A DNA stretch of 64,000 nucleotides from UBA2137 sp050251555. Its GTDB lineage: Bacteria; Pseudomonadota; Alphaproteobacteria; Micavibrionales; Micavibrionaceae. The stretch's first letter is position 1, and each line of letters begins with the position of its first letter. This document shows, one piece after another, positions 1-8,448 of the stretch. Location of the stretch: assembly GCA_050251555.1 (NCBI GenBank), contig JBFWMN010000004.1, positions 3,198-67,197 on the forward strand, written 5' to 3'. The notes under the pieces were generated by a model that was not told where the DNA came from, did no database searches, and saw only the letters and a list, made by a program, of their open reading frames with translations. A program made the translations under genes and the position numbers.

Positions 1-328
1 CGTCACCGCCCTGATCACCGTTAGAGAGAATGAGACGTGTCGAGGCAACGTTCAAACCCAGACGTAAGGCTGTCGAAATCAGCAGGATCGTCGGGAAAGT
101 CGAAAAATCCAGAGGACGCGCAATAAACAGCGTCGTCATCAAAATCAGTACGGAAAAGAGCACCGAAACCGTCAGCCCGAAATCGAGCATGATGGTCGGC
201 ATCGGCACCAACATGAACATCAGAATGAAAATAATGCCGAGTGCAAGCGCCACATCCGAACGGAACACGCCACCCGCACCTGTACGGGCCTGTCCGAGAA
301 GAGATGAGAAACTATTGGTTTGGGACAT
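1..328 (-). CDS. flhA: FlhA, flagellar export gate (N-terminal part, cut by window edge)
   Basis: FlhA forms the nonameric inner-membrane export gate of the flagellar type III apparatus. Only the first 109 codons are in the window; the rest lies beyond position 1. The ATG is at 328, and the translation begins MSQTNSFSSLLGQ. It then shows a membrane segment (ALGIIFILMFMLVPMP) and the family signature LDFSTFPTILLISTALRLGL followed by NVASTRLIL, which is strongly diagnostic. It lies downstream of flbD on the same strand with a gap of about 130 bases that holds a hairpin, so it may have its own promoter or be reached by readthrough. Family call is near certain; full length cannot be judged. Confidence 0.95.
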   Translation of the reverse strand, partial: MSQTNSFSSLLGQARTGAGGVFRSDVALALGIIFILMFMLVPMPTIMLDFGLTVSVLFSVLILMTTLFIARPLDFSTFPTILLISTALRLGLNVASTRLILSNGDQGGD

Positions 329-417
329 CGGCCTTGAAAAAGAAGTTGGTAATCCTGAAGATGGAGCAGCTCAAAAGCCGCTTATAAAGTCAGTTTACGT
401 TGGAAAATCAGGAAAGG

Positions 418-441
418 CAAACCCTCTTGATATAAGGGTTT
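418..441 (-). terminator. Possible terminator after flbD
   Basis: On the minus strand an inverted repeat (arms AAACCCT and AGGGTTT, with a loop of about nine bases) sits just past the flbD stop. The T-run after it is weak, so termination may be partial and flhA could be read through. Confidence 0.4.
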
Positions 442-461
442 TGCGGGGTATCTTGGCTTCT

Positions 462-1862
462 TCAAGATGCTTCGGGAATATCCATTCCCTCATCCTTATA
501 CTGGTTCAGCTTATTTCTTAAGGTTCGGATCGAAATACCGAGGATTTTCGCGGCATGCGTCCTGTTACCCAGTGTTGTGCCCAGTGTATTGATGATCATA
601 TCACGCTCAACGTCAGCAATAGTGCGCCCGACAAGGCCTTCAACGGCTTCGGGGTTGGCGACCTCGACCACTTCATCCACTTTCGCAGCAGAGGACACCC
701 CTGCCGGATCAGGTGCTTTGGTCGCAGCCGCGCCATTATCGCCTGCCGAGGTTTTGCTAAATTCGGTATCTGCCAGATGAATGTCATCAGCAACAATTTC
801 CTCATCCAGCGACATGAGCGTTGCGCGGTGCATCGTGTTTTCAAGTTCGCGGATATTCCCGCGCCAGCGATAGGCTTTCAGCTTATCCTGCGCATCTTGG
901 GAGAGCGGCTTTTTGGGGTAATGGTTTTCTTCCGCGAATTTGTCGGCAAACATTTTCGCCAAAGGCACGATATCGGACGGACGCTCGCGCAAAGCAGGCA
1001 ATGCAATTGTCACCACATTCAAACGGAAATACAAATCTTCGCGAAACTCACCCTTTTGAACGGATGCCTCCAGATTGCGGTTCGAGGTCGCGACAATGCG
1101 CGTATCGATCTTCACGGCATCGTTTGAACCGATCCGCGTAATTTCTTTCTCCTGAATGGCCCGCAGGAGTTTTGCCTGCAAAAGCGGATGCATTTCGGAA
1201 ACCTCATCCAGAAGAAGCGTGCCTTTGGAAGCCTCTTCAAATTTCCCGATACGGCGGCCTGTTGCGCCCGTAAAAGCGCCCTTTTCGTGACCGAACAATT
1301 CGGATTCCAGCAGGTTTTCGGGAATGGCGGCACAGTTGACGGCAATAAACGGGCCATCCTTGCGACGCGATTTTTTATGGATGTAGCGCGACATCACTTC
1401 CTTACCTGTACCGGACTCACCCGTGATCATAACGGTTGCATCAGACGGCGCAATTTTATCGGCAAGCTGAACAACACGCTGCATGGCAGGGTCGCCTGCA
1501 ATCATCTTGGTGTCTTCTTGGGTGACGGCTTCTAAAATGGCTGCAATTAAATCCGTATCGGGGGGCAGCGGCACATATTCCTTGGCACCGGCCTGAATGG
1601 CTTTGACAGCAGCAGGTGAATCCGTGCCTATCCCGCAAGCAACAACAGGCACATGGATACGCTCGGCCTCTAAATTCTGAATGAAATCGGCAATCTTCAG
1701 CTTGATATCGACCATTGCGACATCGGCACCTTTACCGTTACGAAGGGCGCCGAGTGCCTCAACAAGATCTTCGCAATGGATAACCTTGGCGCCGCGCTGC
1801 AAGGCAATTTTGCCCGCTGTGCTCATATAGCCGTCAAGTTGTCCGACAATCATTAATCGCAT
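462..1862 (-). CDS. flbD: FlbD, sigma-54-dependent flagellar transcription activator
   Basis: FlbD switches on sigma-54 flagellar promoters in alphaproteobacteria. The 466 residues split into an N-terminal receiver-like domain (about 1-110), an AAA+ domain (about 120-350) and a Fis-type helix-turn-helix at the C-terminus (about 430-455, NRTHAAKILGISIRTLRNKL). Walker A is GESGTGKE, the sigma-54 contact loop is GAFTGA, and Walker B is GTLLLDEVSEM. The receiver starts MRLMIVGQLDG and lacks the usual acidic pair near its N-terminus, as in known FlbD proteins, which respond to FliX rather than to ordinary phosphotransfer. fliX lies at 13619, and sigma-54 promoters are found before flgF, flgA, flgI and flgB. 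NtrC-family alternatives are less likely given this context. Confidence 0.93.
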   Translation of the reverse strand: MRLMIVGQLDGYMSTAGKIALQRGAKVIHCEDLVEALGALRNGKGADVAMVDIKLKIADFIQNLEAERIHVPVVACGIGTDSPAAVKAIQAGAKEYVPLPPDTDLIAAILEAVTQEDTKMIAGDPAMQRVVQLADKIAPSDATVMITGESGTGKEVMSRYIHKKSRRKDGPFIAVNCAAIPENLLESELFGHEKGAFTGATGRRIGKFEEASKGTLLLDEVSEMHPLLQAKLLRAIQEKEITRIGSNDAVKIDTRIVATSNRNLEASVQKGEFREDLYFRLNVVTIALPALRERPSDIVPLAKMFADKFAEENHYPKKPLSQDAQDKLKAYRWRGNIRELENTMHRATLMSLDEEIVADDIHLADTEFSKTSAGDNGAAATKAPDPAGVSSAAKVDEVVEVANPEAVEGLVGRTIADVERDMIINTLGTTLGNRTHAAKILGISIRTLRNKLNQYKDEGMDIPEAS

Positions 1863-1882
1863 GATATTACTAACCTAAGTTT

Positions 1883-2758
1883 TTAAAAGAAGCTGATCCG
1901 CTCACGTGCAGGCAAAAGCGAATTCAGCGCTGTTTCCAGATGACGCGGGTTTTCCTGTTTCGCCATGGATTGGGCGGCAATGCGGATCATGGCGGTTGTC
2001 AGGGCCTCGGAATCGGCAATACGCTCCATTTTAACCGACAGCGGCGTGAAAAAGATTGTTCCCAAAATGGCGCCATAAAAGGTGGTCAGCAACGCAATCG
2101 CCATTGACGGGCCGATTTTCGACGGGTCATCCAGTTGCGCGAGCATCTGGACCAAACCGACCAATGTTCCGATCAACCCCATCGCAGGGGCAATCTCGCC
2201 CGCCTTACGTAGCGCTGAGGCGGCAAATGCATATTTATCAAAATCTGTTTCGGATTCCGTTTTCAAAACCATATCGATATGCATGGGGTCGGCACCGTCT
2301 GCAACCATCTGCATGGCTTTAAGCAAGAAAGGCTCTGCCGCCATTTCGTTTTCCATGCGTGATAATGAGAGAACCGTATGTTTCCGCGCCATTACAGCCA
2401 GATTGACCAGTTGTTCCGCCATTTGCCCATGATTATCCACTTTACGGATAAAGACGCGCTCCAACGTTTTCAAAAGCGTTTTAAATTCAGGCCCCGCATA
2501 GGAAACGGTTGTCACGGCAAGTGTGCCGAACACCACCATCAGTACGGAGGGCAGATTGAAAAAGTTGGCTTGGGATTGGCCTAAAATGGCGGCAACCGCA
2601 ATCAGAGCCAACGCTACAGTCAGCCCAGCGATGGTGACAAGGTCGAGAATATATTTGGGCTCGCGGATATCGATAGGAATGGAGCGCGCCGCAAAGCCTG
2701 CGTGCTCGTCGCCGCCTTCGCTGCTCATCTCCGGTGTGACTTCCGCTCTTTTGACCAT
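1883..2758 (-). CDS. motA: MotA-type flagellar stator protein
   Basis: MotA is the ring-forming stator subunit; with MotB it conducts ions and drives the rotor through FliG. The 291-residue protein has four predicted membrane segments: two near the N-terminus (about 38-60 and 65-87) and two in the C-terminal half (about 190-215 and 220-245). The motif GEIAPAMGLIGTLVGLVQML carries the conserved proline of segment 3. The layout resembles the PomA-like branch. It lies between fliN and flbD, well away from the motB genes at 22136-23607, so the stator genes are split. The ATG at 2758 is supported by the family N-terminus although the ribosome site is weak. Confidence 0.92.
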   Translation of the reverse strand: MVKRAEVTPEMSSEGGDEHAGFAARSIPIDIREPKYILDLVTIAGLTVALALIAVAAILGQSQANFFNLPSVLMVVFGTLAVTTVSYAGPEFKTLLKTLERVFIRKVDNHGQMAEQLVNLAVMARKHTVLSLSRMENEMAAEPFLLKAMQMVADGADPMHIDMVLKTESETDFDKYAFAASALRKAGEIAPAMGLIGTLVGLVQMLAQLDDPSKIGPSMAIALLTTFYGAILGTIFFTPLSVKMERIADSEALTTAMIRIAAQSMAKQENPRHLETALNSLLPARERISFF

Positions 2759-2775
2759 GTGATTTTGTTACCTGA

Positions 2776-3207
2776 TTATTCCGCGCCGCGGTCCGATTTC
2801 ACAATCTCGGTCATCGAGACACCCAGCTTGTCTTCCACAACCACAACCTCGCCACGGGCAACAAGGCGGTTATTCACGTAGATATCGATGGCTTCACCGA
2901 CTTTACGGTCCAGCTCAACCACGGCACCACGACCGAGTTTCAGGAGTTGCGAGACCTGCATGGTGGAGCGACCGAGAACGGCGGAGATTTGTACGGGAAT
3001 GTCGTAGATTGCGGTCACGTCCTTTGCCATCGGCTCACCAACGGCAAATTCGTTTTCCTCTTCCGCCTCGCCCTCGGGGGAGATAGCGCCCAAAGAAAAT
3101 TCCTCACGCTTAGGTTCGGCGGCAGATGCAACACCGGCATCACCGCCTTGGGCAGTGCCTTCGCCATCTTCGTTCATTTGCGTGTCGTCTGTCTGATCAT
3201 CACTCAT
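2776..3207 (-). CDS. fliN: FliN, flagellar C-ring switch protein
   Basis: FliN forms the bottom of the C-ring and takes part in switching and export. The protein has 143 residues: an acidic, poorly ordered N-terminal half (about 1-65) followed by the SpoA/FliN domain (about 66-140). Recognisable stretches are YDIPVQISAVLGRSTM, LLKLGRGAVVELDRKVGE and VVVEDKLGVSMTEIV. It sits 16 bases after the fliH-like gene and 17 bases before motA, all on one strand, as in a fliFGHN operon. Confidence 0.95.
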   Translation of the reverse strand: MSDDQTDDTQMNEDGEGTAQGGDAGVASAAEPKREEFSLGAISPEGEAEEENEFAVGEPMAKDVTAIYDIPVQISAVLGRSTMQVSQLLKLGRGAVVELDRKVGEAIDIYVNNRLVARGEVVVVEDKLGVSMTEIVKSDRGAE

Positions 3208-3223
3208 GGGACGGACTTACTCC

Positions 3224-3874
3224 TTAATAGTTATTCTCTTCACTATCTTGCGGCTTTACGGTCTCGTGTGCAAGGGCCTGATCCAATTGTTTTGCCAATG
3301 TTTTTTGAAAAGCCGCCATATCGCGCACCATTCCGCCCTGATCCCATTTGATCGCACAATCCCCATAAACCATCTCAGGATCGGCAATCAGAACAATGCG
3401 ACCTTCATGCCCGGGATGCGAGGCAATATAGGTTTCCAGAGGTGCGTGCAGCTCGGTATTCACCGTTACCTCTAGTTTTGCGTCGGCACGGGCCTCTTCA
3501 ATAGCGTCCTTCACAGCCCGCATCACCTCATCCAGACCGCCGCGGCTGGTCATGGACGGATATGCCTTTTCCAAAACGGCTTTGACCAATGCAATCGACT
3601 CTTCCTGATAGTGGCGTCCGCGCACCGTTTCATTGAGGAGCAATGTATCCAGTTTGGCCTTGATCACCCCGCAAGCCGAATGGATTTGCTGAGTAAAGCC
3701 TTCCTCTGACTCCCTAAAACCGTCCTGCTTCCCTTGCTTGTAAGTTTGCGCCTTAGCTTGGGCTAGCTCCTCTTCGGAAAAAACAGGAGGCGGGGCTTCG
3801 TAATCATCAGGGGTCGGCTCAGGATCGGGCCTGTCAAAAATATGCGTATCAAACAAAAACGGTTTTTTATTCAT
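3224..3874 (-). CDS. fliH: FliH-like flagellar assembly protein
   Basis: FliH regulates the export ATPase FliI and links it to the C-ring. The product is placed here mainly by position between fliG and fliN and by layout: a Pro/Asp-rich N-terminal stretch (about 8-35), a helical, Glu- and Gln-rich centre beginning EEELAQAKAQTYKQGKQDG, and a C-terminal globular part ending in a Lys/Glu-rich tail. The segment KQGKQDGFRESEEG is like the helical region of FliH. A start at MNKKPFLFD (3874) is preferred; the frame stays open to 3922, but the extra residues look non-coding. Sequence similarity within this family is low, so the symbol is an inference from synteny. fliI is not in the window. Confidence 0.75.
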   Translation of the reverse strand: MNKKPFLFDTHIFDRPDPEPTPDDYEAPPPVFSEEELAQAKAQTYKQGKQDGFRESEEGFTQQIHSACGVIKAKLDTLLLNETVRGRHYQEESIALVKAVLEKAYPSMTSRGGLDEVMRAVKDAIEEARADAKLEVTVNTELHAPLETYIASHPGHEGRIVLIADPEMVYGDCAIKWDQGGMVRDMAAFQKTLAKQLDQALAHETVKPQDSEENNY

Positions 3875-3927
3875 CCAAACACCAGTGGGTAAGCAGAAAC
3901 TCCCCGACGACATGGGGGCCACGCATT

Positions 3928-4950
3928 TTAATAGATCAGCTCGTCTTCGGCTTCGCCTGTCGCAATCATGATCTCGCCGCGATCTTCAAGATCTTTGGCA
4001 ACATTGACAATATATTGCTGGGCTTCCTCGACGTCTTTCAAACGCACAGGGCCCATGGCAGCCATATCTTCCTTCATAATCTTACCGGCACGTTCCGACA
4101 TATTGGAAAAGAAGATATCCTTGATAGTATCGGCTGCCCCCTTCAATGCAATCGGCAGCTTCTCTTTATCCACCGCACGGATAAGGGTTTGAATGCCTGT
4201 CGTATCCAGTTTGACGAGATCGTCGAAGGTGAACATCAGAGAACGGATGCGTTCGGCAGAATCCGGGGCTGTTTCTTCCAACTGCTTCATGAAACGACCT
4301 TCGGCGTTTCGGTCCATCGAGTTAAAGATATCGGCAATGAGTTCGTGCGAGTCACGGCGCTGCGTTCTGGCAAGGTTGGTCATAAATTCGGTACGAAGTG
4401 TTTTCTCAACATCTTCCAAAATCTCTTTTTGCACCGATTCCATACGCAACATGCGCTGGATAACCTCGAGCGCAAAATTGTCGGGCAGAAGTGCCAGCAC
4501 GCGGGCCGCATGATCGGTCGCGATTTTGGACAATACGACGGCAACAGTTTGCGGATATTCTTTTTGTAAGAATGAGGAGAGAATTTCCTCGTTCACATTA
4601 CCAAGCTTTTCCCACATGGTCCGCCCCGCGGGACCGCGGATCTCTTCCATGATGGCGCTTACCTTGTCTTCACCCAGAACTTTCATCAGCAAGCGTTCGG
4701 TACTGTCCAGCGTCCCGACCAGCGAGTTGGTCGAGCTCATCTGCTCGGCAAAATCAATAAAAAGGCGCTCCACAACGTTGGCGGAGACGCGGCCCAAATT
4801 CGCCATGGTCTGCGAGATTTCCATGATCTCGTCATCATCCATATGTTCGAAGATTTTGGCGGTGTTTTCCTCGCCTAGCGACAACAGGAAAATCGCCGCC
4901 TTTTCAACGCCGGTCAGTGTTCTGTAATCTTCACGTACCCGTAAGCTCAT
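3928..4950 (-). CDS. fliG: FliG, flagellar motor switch protein
   Basis: FliG is the rotor protein that binds FliF and faces the MotA stator. The 340-residue length is normal. The N-terminal domain opens with LTGVEKAAIFLLSLGEENTAKIF, the middle domain carries an EYPQ version of the EHPQ motif (QKEYPQTVAVVLS), and the C-terminal torque domain contains FTFDDLVKLDTTGIQTLIRAV with the charged helix residues used in rotor-stator contact. The gap to fliF is 13 bases and to the fliH-like gene about 50, so the genes are clearly co-transcribed. Confidence 0.97.
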   Translation of the reverse strand: MSLRVREDYRTLTGVEKAAIFLLSLGEENTAKIFEHMDDDEIMEISQTMANLGRVSANVVERLFIDFAEQMSSTNSLVGTLDSTERLLMKVLGEDKVSAIMEEIRGPAGRTMWEKLGNVNEEILSSFLQKEYPQTVAVVLSKIATDHAARVLALLPDNFALEVIQRMLRMESVQKEILEDVEKTLRTEFMTNLARTQRRDSHELIADIFNSMDRNAEGRFMKQLEETAPDSAERIRSLMFTFDDLVKLDTTGIQTLIRAVDKEKLPIALKGAADTIKDIFFSNMSERAGKIMKEDMAAMGPVRLKDVEEAQQYIVNVAKDLEDRGEIMIATGEAEDELIY

Positions 4951-4963
4951 ACCCTATAAACCC

Positions 4964-6646
4964 TTATTCCTGCCCCATCCAGCTTCGTAAGACCGAAACG
5001 GTCTCCCCCGGATAGCTGGAAACGATATCTTCAACTTTCTTCAAGGACGACGCCTTCACCTGACCCTGCACACGGTTCATGTCGATCATGCCGTCTTCAG
5101 AACCCTCCTCGACCTCCTCAGGGCGGAACCCATCATAGCCAGGCCCTGTCAAAGCCGGATTAGAACTCATACCGGGCAGCATATCGGGCATGTCGCCCTT
5201 CTCACCCATTTTCTCCTGTGTCTCAATCAGCTTGCCCACCATCGGCTGCAAGACAAGCAACACAACAAGGATAATCATAATCGCAACGGTCAGGATTTCA
5301 GCCGCATCCAGAAGGTCGGCGCGCTCAAACCCGAGAATTTTTGTGTCTTCGGCCGTATCGCCCGTATCGATATCGGCAAATTGCATGCTTTCAATCGTGA
5401 AGCTGTCACCGCGTGAAGCATCGTAACCGACCGCCGACTGCACAAGAACTGCAAGCTTATCCAACTCTTCCTGCGAGCGCGGCTGGTAAATTTCATTCCC
5501 TTCGGCATCTTTTGTATATGTGCCGTCCACCATCACGGCAATGGACAAGCGGTTGACCTCGCCCGCTTCGCGGATCGTATTACGGGTCGTTTTAGAAATC
5601 TCGTAGTTGGTGGTTTCTTCAACTCGGTTATTTTGCGAGGTCGGCTGATCGCCCAACAACAGATCACCACCGGCATTAGGCAGGTTATTTTGCACGCCGA
5701 CGGATTGTTCTTGCGGCTGGCGCTCCTGTGCATTTTCTTCAACAGTCTGCGAGGAACGCACGACCTGCCCTTCCGGGTTATAAATCTCTTCATTTTGTGA
5801 AATACGGTCAAAATTCAGATCGGCAGTGACCATGGCGCGCACCTTGCCAAAACCGACCGTGCGACCCAGCAGATTTTCAATCGAGCTGGTCAGGCGCTGC
5901 TCATATTTATTGCGCATCTCCTCAGCTTTGACCGTCTGCAACGCGTCATCCTCTTCGCCGCCTCTCGCCAATAAATTACCTTCGCTATCCATCACGGACA
6001 CTTGCGACGCCTTCATACCGGGCACGGCAGACGAGACAAGAGACTGGATACTCAAAACCTGTTCGCGCCCAAGTTCCGCTTTACCGCTTAAATTCAGGAA
6101 AACACTGGCTGAAGCCGGACGCGCCTCACGACTGAATAATTCGCGCTCAGGCAAGACGATGTGCACGCGAGCCGAATTGACCTGATCAATTGCCGAAATG
6201 GTACGCGACAGCTCCCCTTCAAGGGCGCGCTGCTTGTTCATCTGATCCTGAAAATTGGTTGTACCGAAGCCTGACTGGCTGTCAAACAGCTCATAGCCGA
6301 AATTACCGCTGGATGGCAGCCCCTCTTTCGCTAACAGCAGGCGCGCCTTGGCTACGTCGCCTTCATCCACCAATACTTGCGTATTGTCTTCGGCGGTCTG
6401 GTATTTGACGCCGGCATTATCCAGCGCAAGCGCAATCTGGCGCGCATCATTAACGGACAAATCCGAATAGAGAAGGCTCATCGTCGGTGAAGAAACGCGG
6501 ACGGACACGAAGACGAAGAAGATGAGCAGCATGAATATGACCGCCCCCATAATACTGAGGCGTGCGGGGCCGAGACGACGCATCGTGCCCATAAAGCCTT
6601 GCGCATTATCCAATTGGCGATCGTCTGCCGAAGTACTGCTATCCAT
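4964..6646 (-). CDS. fliF: FliF, flagellar MS-ring protein
   Basis: FliF builds the MS-ring that anchors the rod and C-ring. The 560-residue product has two membrane segments, near 30-50 (LSIMGAVIFMLLIFFVFVSV) and near 445-468 (AAEILTVAIMIILVVLLVLQ), flanking a large periplasmic part. YscJ-type ring-building motifs are visible (NQRALEGELSRTI-like stretch, VHIVLPERELFSRE, ARPASASVFLNL). The cytoplasmic tail ends YPGETVSVLRSWMGQ, the FliG-binding helix. It is the first gene of the minus-strand fliF-fliG-fliH-fliN-motA-flbD run. The upstream 338 bases hold candidate regulatory sites described separately. Confidence 0.97.
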   Translation of the reverse strand: MDSSTSADDRQLDNAQGFMGTMRRLGPARLSIMGAVIFMLLIFFVFVSVRVSSPTMSLLYSDLSVNDARQIALALDNAGVKYQTAEDNTQVLVDEGDVAKARLLLAKEGLPSSGNFGYELFDSQSGFGTTNFQDQMNKQRALEGELSRTISAIDQVNSARVHIVLPERELFSREARPASASVFLNLSGKAELGREQVLSIQSLVSSAVPGMKASQVSVMDSEGNLLARGGEEDDALQTVKAEEMRNKYEQRLTSSIENLLGRTVGFGKVRAMVTADLNFDRISQNEEIYNPEGQVVRSSQTVEENAQERQPQEQSVGVQNNLPNAGGDLLLGDQPTSQNNRVEETTNYEISKTTRNTIREAGEVNRLSIAVMVDGTYTKDAEGNEIYQPRSQEELDKLAVLVQSAVGYDASRGDSFTIESMQFADIDTGDTAEDTKILGFERADLLDAAEILTVAIMIILVVLLVLQPMVGKLIETQEKMGEKGDMPDMLPGMSSNPALTGPGYDGFRPEEVEEGSEDGMIDMNRVQGQVKASSLKKVEDIVSSYPGETVSVLRSWMGQE

Positions 6647-6871
6647 TCCTATATGTACCCATTCATCGTCATGTGCCGGATCCCCGTTAAAGGCGTGGTC
6701 GGGGCGGCTTTATCATTTTTCTGACTTTATTATATCGTGTCTTAACCATTTTTGCCACAAAGTTAACGCAATTTCCCGCCACATCGCTTTTGCGCACTCA
6801 CCTCGCCCCGTTCATAAGCAAAAACCATACCGTTTCTTTAACGAAACTGAACAAATCGTAAAGAAAGGTTA

Positions 6872-6886
6872 TTAAGATTTTGTTAA
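6872..6886 (+). promoter_or_regulatory. Candidate CtrA box (TTAA-N7-TTAA)
   Basis: The bases TTAAGATTTTGTTAA match the CtrA consensus exactly: two TTAA half-sites seven bases apart. The box lies 14 bases before a TTGACA hexamer, and an orthologue of CckA, the kinase at the head of the CtrA pathway, is in the same window. The surrounding sequence is AT-rich, so a chance match is possible. It could serve the FlaG-like gene on the plus strand, fliF on the minus strand, or both. Confidence 0.45.
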
Positions 6887-6899
6887 TAATTACAAAAAC

Positions 6900-6930
6900 T
6901 TGACAGCTATACCTCTTTTGTATTACTCTA
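6900..6930 (+). promoter_or_regulatory. Candidate sigma-70 promoter for FlaG-like gene
   Basis: A perfect TTGACA at 6900-6905 is followed by the -10-like hexamers TATTAC (spacing 15) or TACTCT (spacing 18), about 60 bases before the start at 6985. The -10 choice is uncertain. Confidence 0.35.
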
Positions 6931-6984
6931 TTATTGGGTCAATGTATATTCAGTATGAGTATACGCCAAAAGGTTAGGATAACG

Positions 6985-7428
6985 ATGATGCTCGATACCG
7001 TATCGCTCGGTGCATCCAGTGCAGGACTTGTCAGAAGCGCAGTCGCCAAGACTGAGCTTGCACCTGCTCCTATCGTTACAGCTGACTCTTCCGTTTCTAG
7101 TCATATTCAGGTTGATCCGTATATCAGCCGTCAGGTGAACTTTCTTTCACAAAGCTCGCGCCCGATCATCGAATTCCGTGACACATCGACAGGCAGCACG
7201 GTAAAGCAATTCCCAACCGAAGCACAGATCCGCGCCTATTCGCGTCAGCAAAGCGCTGACCAGCCCGCAGCCCTGCCACTTGAGGTCCGTCAGTCCGTAG
7301 ATGCCGATACCGAGCGCCAGATTCGCCGAGAAGTTGCCAAGAAAGTCGCTGTCAAAGTCGATGCCCCGCAGCCCGAACCCGTCAAAGTCGAGGCCGACGC
7401 GCCAAAACAGGTCAGCACCGAAGCCTGA
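6985..7428 (+). CDS. FlaG-like small flagellar protein (tentative)
   Basis: The product is 147 residues from the ATG at 6985, which follows an AGGAT ribosome site; the frame is open further up but without a good start. A central stretch, IEFRDTSTGSTVKQFPTEAQI, resembles the FlaG family core (a beta hairpin of the form F-x-D-x-x-T-G-x-x-x-x-Q-x-P), and FlaG proteins affect filament length or filament-cap interplay. The C-terminal third is Lys/Glu/Pro-rich and looks disordered. It lies between fliF and the flaF-flbT-flagellin group, which supports a flagellar role. The family assignment rests on one short motif, so it is only an inference. Confidence 0.5.
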   Translation: MMLDTVSLGASSAGLVRSAVAKTELAPAPIVTADSSVSSHIQVDPYISRQVNFLSQSSRPIIEFRDTSTGSTVKQFPTEAQIRAYSRQQSADQPAALPLEVRQSVDADTERQIRREVAKKVAVKVDAPQPEPVKVEADAPKQVSTEA

Positions 7429-7463
7429 GCTCCGCTTTTCTCCTTATAAAAAATGGAAAGATA

Positions 7464-7916
7464 TTAACGTGCCGCCCGGCTTGCCCCGAGAAGTCCGGCA
7501 GCAATTTCTCTATTGATCGTGACCAGCACCGAGATTTTATCTGACGCAGGTTCGCCCTCGGCTTGAATCGTGCGCTTAAACACGAAATTAGCAAGCTTAA
7601 TGACGTTTGAGGAGAGATGCGGCGGGATATGAGCGGGTTTTTCGCCACTGCGCTCCGCCATAACCTGATCATAAAACGCACCCCACACCATGCGATTATC
7701 TCGCAATGTCGACACCAGATCCGTCCGTGCCTTACCGTTCCAGTCATCAATCACATGTTGCAGGCGGTCAGCTAGACGCGTCAAAGCACGCGCCTCGATC
7801 TCGCTTTGTGACAGATGCTCCAGAGTTTCCTTCTGTGGCGCTTGCTGTGCTTGGTCCTGTGTGTGTGTCGCGTTCTGCTTGTCAGGTGTTTTTTGTAGTT
7901 CTTCGTGTTGCGACAT
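7464..7916 (-). CDS. flaF: FlaF, flagellin synthesis regulator
   Basis: FlaF is an alphaproteobacterial protein needed for flagellin production and secretion, working against FlbT. The 150-residue product carries the family pattern: SQSEIEARALTRLADRL, then DNRMVWGAFYDQVM, then NVIKLANFVFKRTIQAE, ending in INREIAAGLLG. The first 35 residues are a Gln-rich extension not typical of the family core. It directly follows flbT (18-base gap) and precedes no other minus-strand gene before fliF. Confidence 0.88.
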   Translation of the reverse strand: MSQHEELQKTPDKQNATHTQDQAQQAPQKETLEHLSQSEIEARALTRLADRLQHVIDDWNGKARTDLVSTLRDNRMVWGAFYDQVMAERSGEKPAHIPPHLSSNVIKLANFVFKRTIQAEGEPASDKISVLVTINREIAAGLLGASRAAR

Positions 7917-7934
7917 AGTCTCGTATATTCGAAG

Positions 7935-8318
7935 TTAAGCCCTTTTCAGGATTTCCTCTTCAAGGTCGATCAAATTTCGACCCTCCTTCAGGGCCTTATA
8001 ATAGTGCCCCTTAATAATATACTCGTTGATCTCGGCAAAAGCGGGCGCAGTTGAGGGCGCTGCCTGCAAAATATCTTTCAAAATGGCAAAATACTTGGCG
8101 TGATACTCACGTGGGTTACGCGCCAGATACATGCATTGAATAAGGAAATAGATTTTCTTGCACGGTGTATCGGCTTCTTCTTCCTGTATCACGTCTTTTT
8201 CACGCAAGATGGGAGCTTCACCGGCAATATGGATACGCGTGCGCTGCTTGTCATTGGTAATGACAGCCGTGCCGATCAGGATTTTCTCTCCAGGTTTCAA
8301 GTCAATGACGAGGGCCAT
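7935..8318 (-). CDS. flbT: FlbT, flagellin mRNA regulator
   Basis: FlbT binds the flagellin mRNA leader and, together with FlaF, couples flagellin translation to filament assembly in alphaproteobacteria. The 127-residue product has the family N-terminus (ALVIDLKPGEKILIGTAVI) and the central stretch CKKIYFLIQCMYLARNPREY, followed by a helical C-terminus (INEYIIKGHYYKALKEGRNLI). It lies directly downstream of the flagellin-like gene on the same strand, separated by a terminator-like hairpin at 8349-8370. Confidence 0.93.
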   Translation of the reverse strand: MALVIDLKPGEKILIGTAVITNDKQRTRIHIAGEAPILREKDVIQEEEADTPCKKIYFLIQCMYLARNPREYHAKYFAILKDILQAAPSTAPAFAEINEYIIKGHYYKALKEGRNLIDLEEEILKRA

Positions 8319-8348
8319 AAATGAAGTCCTACCTATTCCTTCGAATGT

Positions 8349-8370
8349 GAAAAACCGCTTTGAAAGCGGC
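8349..8370 (-). terminator. Terminator after the flagellin-like gene
   Basis: On the minus strand the palindrome CCGCTTTCAAAGCGG is followed directly by a run of Ts. It lies about 80 bases past the flagellin stop and before flbT, so it should separate the abundant flagellin message from flbT-flaF. Confidence 0.7.
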
Positions 8371-8448
8371 TGAGATGATTTACGCAGAGAAAGAGAAAAA
8401 AAATGTCCTTTAAACTCGTCTCACCCTCTTTCAGGATAAGCATATACC

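Larger units (their letters stand above)
6647..6984. other. Divergent intergenic region between fliF and a FlaG-like gene
   Basis: This AT-rich stretch of 338 bases holds no gene. On the minus strand, towards fliF, a TATAAT lies about 90 bases before the start codon with no good -35. Further up is a near sigma-54 sequence whose GG-to-GC spacing is one base too short (6772-6785). On the plus strand there is a TTAA-N7-TTAA box at 6872-6886 and TTGACA at 6900-6905. A CtrA half-site-like TTAACCAT lies at 6742-6749. Confidence 0.5.

Noticed and set aside
30..521. Open frame of 163 codons on the plus strand
   Set aside because: It lies opposite the flhA start and the flbD end; the minus-strand frame has clear FlhA motifs and this one has none.
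6772..6785. Sigma-54-like TGGC-N6-TTGC sequence on the minus strand before fliF
   Set aside because: The GG and GC pairs are nine bases apart instead of ten, which normally abolishes recognition; the four accepted sites all have ten.
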